6,543 bases of DNA from positions 1-6,543 of the forward strand of contig JAQVXN010000077.1 of assembly GCA_028709135.1 (NCBI GenBank). The letters are read 5' to 3'. The DNA is from Bacteroidaceae bacterium (lineage in GTDB: Bacteria > Bacteroidota > Bacteroidia > Bacteroidales > Bacteroidaceae). The translations under genes and the position numbers were made by a program. The notes beneath the pieces are model-generated. The model made no database searches. It saw only the letters and a program-made list of their open reading frames with translations, and was not told the origin of the DNA. Below, piece after piece: positions 5,899-6,543 of this stretch. Within the stretch, counting starts at the first letter, position 1, and every line of letters starts with the position of its first letter.

Positions 5899-6543
5899 CC
5901 GCATATTCTTTTTACTGACCCTGGTACTGCTTTTACTGCCTGCTGTTCTTTTTGCACAGCCAGCGGAAAAGCGCTATATGCGAAAGGGTAACAGTCTTTT
6001 CCATGCTAAGAAGTATGCCGAGGCTGAAGTGAATTATCGTAAAACATTAGAACTTTCCCCTACTAACGCACGTGCTCGTTATAATTTAGGCAATTCGCTC
6101 CTGTCGCAGCGTAAACCTAAAGACGCCATGAAACAGTATGAGGAAGCAGCCAGAACAGAAAGAAATCCTTTTTTTAAAGCTGCCATATATCATAATATGG
6201 GTGTTATTTTGCAATCGCAGAAGCAATTTGGTCCTGCTATTGATTGTTATAAGGAGTCGTTGCGCAATTATCCTGTTGATGACCGTACGCGCTATAATCT
6301 TGCTCTCTGCCAGTATCAATTGAAGAAGAATCCTAATAAACAAAAGCAACAGAACAAGAATAAAAAGCAGCAGAACAAGGACAACAAGAAAAATCAAAAT
6401 AATCAGCAAAAGCAGCAACAACAGCCGCAAAATCAAAATAATCAACAGAAAGAGAAAAATCAGATGTCGAAGGAGAATGCCGACCAAATGCTCCGCGCTG
6501 CCATGATGGAGGAAAATCGTACGCAGCAAAAGGTGCGCAAGTC
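5888..6543 (+). CDS. batC: BatC, exported TPR protein (3' end outside window)
   Basis: The frame opens at ATG 5888, overlaps the end of batB by 11 bases, and runs to the window edge without a stop; 218 complete codons are visible. Residues 1-23 form a signal peptide (K2, R5, then a Leu-rich core) with likely cleavage at LFA/QP, so the protein acts in the periplasm. Residues about 27-145 form TPR helices: AEAEVNYRKTLELSPTN (44-60), ARYNLGNSLLSQRKPKDAM (63-81), YHNMGVILQSQKQFGPAI (101-118) and a closing TRYNLALCQYQL (134-145). A low-complexity Asn/Gln/Lys tract covers 146-192. A helical segment follows (ADQMLRAAMMEENRTQQKV, 198-216), which is a conserved C-terminal feature of BatC as I recall it. 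By comparison with family length, perhaps a few dozen residues are missing. TPR domains mediate protein contacts, and BatC is believed to bind BatA/BatB. In known clusters batD and batE follow. Confidence 0.92.
   Translation, partial: MKSNRIFFLLTLVLLLLPAVLFAQPAEKRYMRKGNSLFHAKKYAEAEVNYRKTLELSPTNARARYNLGNSLLSQRKPKDAMKQYEEAARTERNPFFKAAIYHNMGVILQSQKQFGPAIDCYKESLRNYPVDDRTRYNLALCQYQLKKNPNKQKQQNKNKKQQNKDNKKNQNNQQKQQQQPQNQNNQQKEKNQMSKENADQMLRAAMMEENRTQQKVRK
6323..6463 (+). repeat. Low-complexity A-rich tract encoding an Asn/Gln/Lys-rich linker in batC
   Basis: This 141-base stretch of the coding strand is almost entirely AAC/AAT, CAA/CAG and AAA/AAG codons and contains very little T. It encodes residues 146-192 of BatC, of which 43 of 47 are Asn, Gln or Lys; the exceptions are P149, D165, P180 and E189. 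It sits between the TPR region and the conserved C-terminal helix, so it is probably a flexible, positively charged linker. The codon mixture is irregular rather than a perfect tandem repeat, though short units such as CAAAATCAAAATAATCA recur (near 6393 and 6429). Such tracts can change length between strains by slippage or recombination. Confidence 0.85.

Larger units (their letters stand above)
898..6543 (+). other. moxR-bat operon (Bacteroides aerotolerance cluster), continues past window
   Basis: Six co-directional genes follow each other with junctions of -1, +2, +13, +19 and -11 bases and no space for internal terminators, so they are probably one transcript. The order ATPase, DUF58, two-segment membrane protein, BatA, BatB, BatC matches the known Bacteroidales arrangement. 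The set contains one ATPase, three VWA-type proteins, a linking membrane protein and a TPR protein. No regulator gene is included, so control probably comes from outside the cluster; the only visible place for a promoter is the gap at 765-897. Confidence 0.85.

Noticed and set aside
5266..5904. Minus-strand open frame of 212 codons
   Set aside because: It lies entirely opposite batB, shows no family motif, and has no independent context; batB with its full MIDAS is clearly the real gene.
6086..6529. Minus-strand open frame of 147 codons with a long Leu/Ile-rich run that looks like a membrane protein
   Set aside because: It is the complement of the Asn/Gln/Lys-rich part of batC; AAN and CAR codons read backwards as Leu, Ile, Val and Phe. 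The hydrophobic run is an artefact.

Overview
This window is chromosomal DNA from a member of the Bacteroidota, most likely order Bacteroidales (Bacteroides/Prevotella/Porphyromonas-like). The grounds are gene content and order (the Bacteroides aerotolerance, or 'Bat', gene cluster), close agreement of the proteins with my recollection of Bacteroidales MoxR, DUF58 and BatA/BatB proteins, moderately AT-rich coding sequence, and the lack of good Shine-Dalgarno sites at most starts. I cannot name the genus or species.

Layout: all recognisable genes are on the + strand. Bases 1-764 hold the 3' part of a membrane-anchored protein with an acidic cytoplasmic stretch, one membrane segment and a C-terminal LysM-like domain. 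After a 133-base gap (765-897), which may hold the operon promoter, six tightly packed genes follow: a MoxR-type AAA+ ATPase (898-1893), a cytoplasmic DUF58/VWA protein (1893-2762), a two-membrane-segment protein with a BatD/DUF4381-like inner region (2765-3835), BatA (3849-4850), BatB (4870-5898) and BatC (5888 to the window end, cut off). Junctions are 1-base overlap, 2-base gap, 13-base gap, 19-base gap and 11-base overlap, which strongly suggests one transcript with translational coupling. In known Bacteroidales clusters batD and batE follow batC; they would lie beyond this window.

How the parts may work together: MoxR ATPases are thought to act as chaperone-like machines that work with VWA-domain partners through a metal site (MIDAS). 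Here there are three VWA-type proteins with intact MIDAS motifs. DUF58 has no membrane segment and should be cytoplasmic beside MoxR. BatA and BatB are anchored, with their VWA domains predicted on the periplasmic face. BatC is an exported TPR protein. The 356-residue protein has both a periplasmic and a cytoplasmic domain and is the best candidate here for a physical link between the two sides. The Bat cluster was first connected with aerotolerance in Bacteroides fragilis, but its biochemical target remains unsettled.

The system is a known family, not a new one. The less-described parts are the unnamed fourth gene, the N/Q/K-rich tract of BatC and the LysM membrane protein upstream. I saw no RNA genes, mobile elements, CRISPR arrays or convincing terminators.
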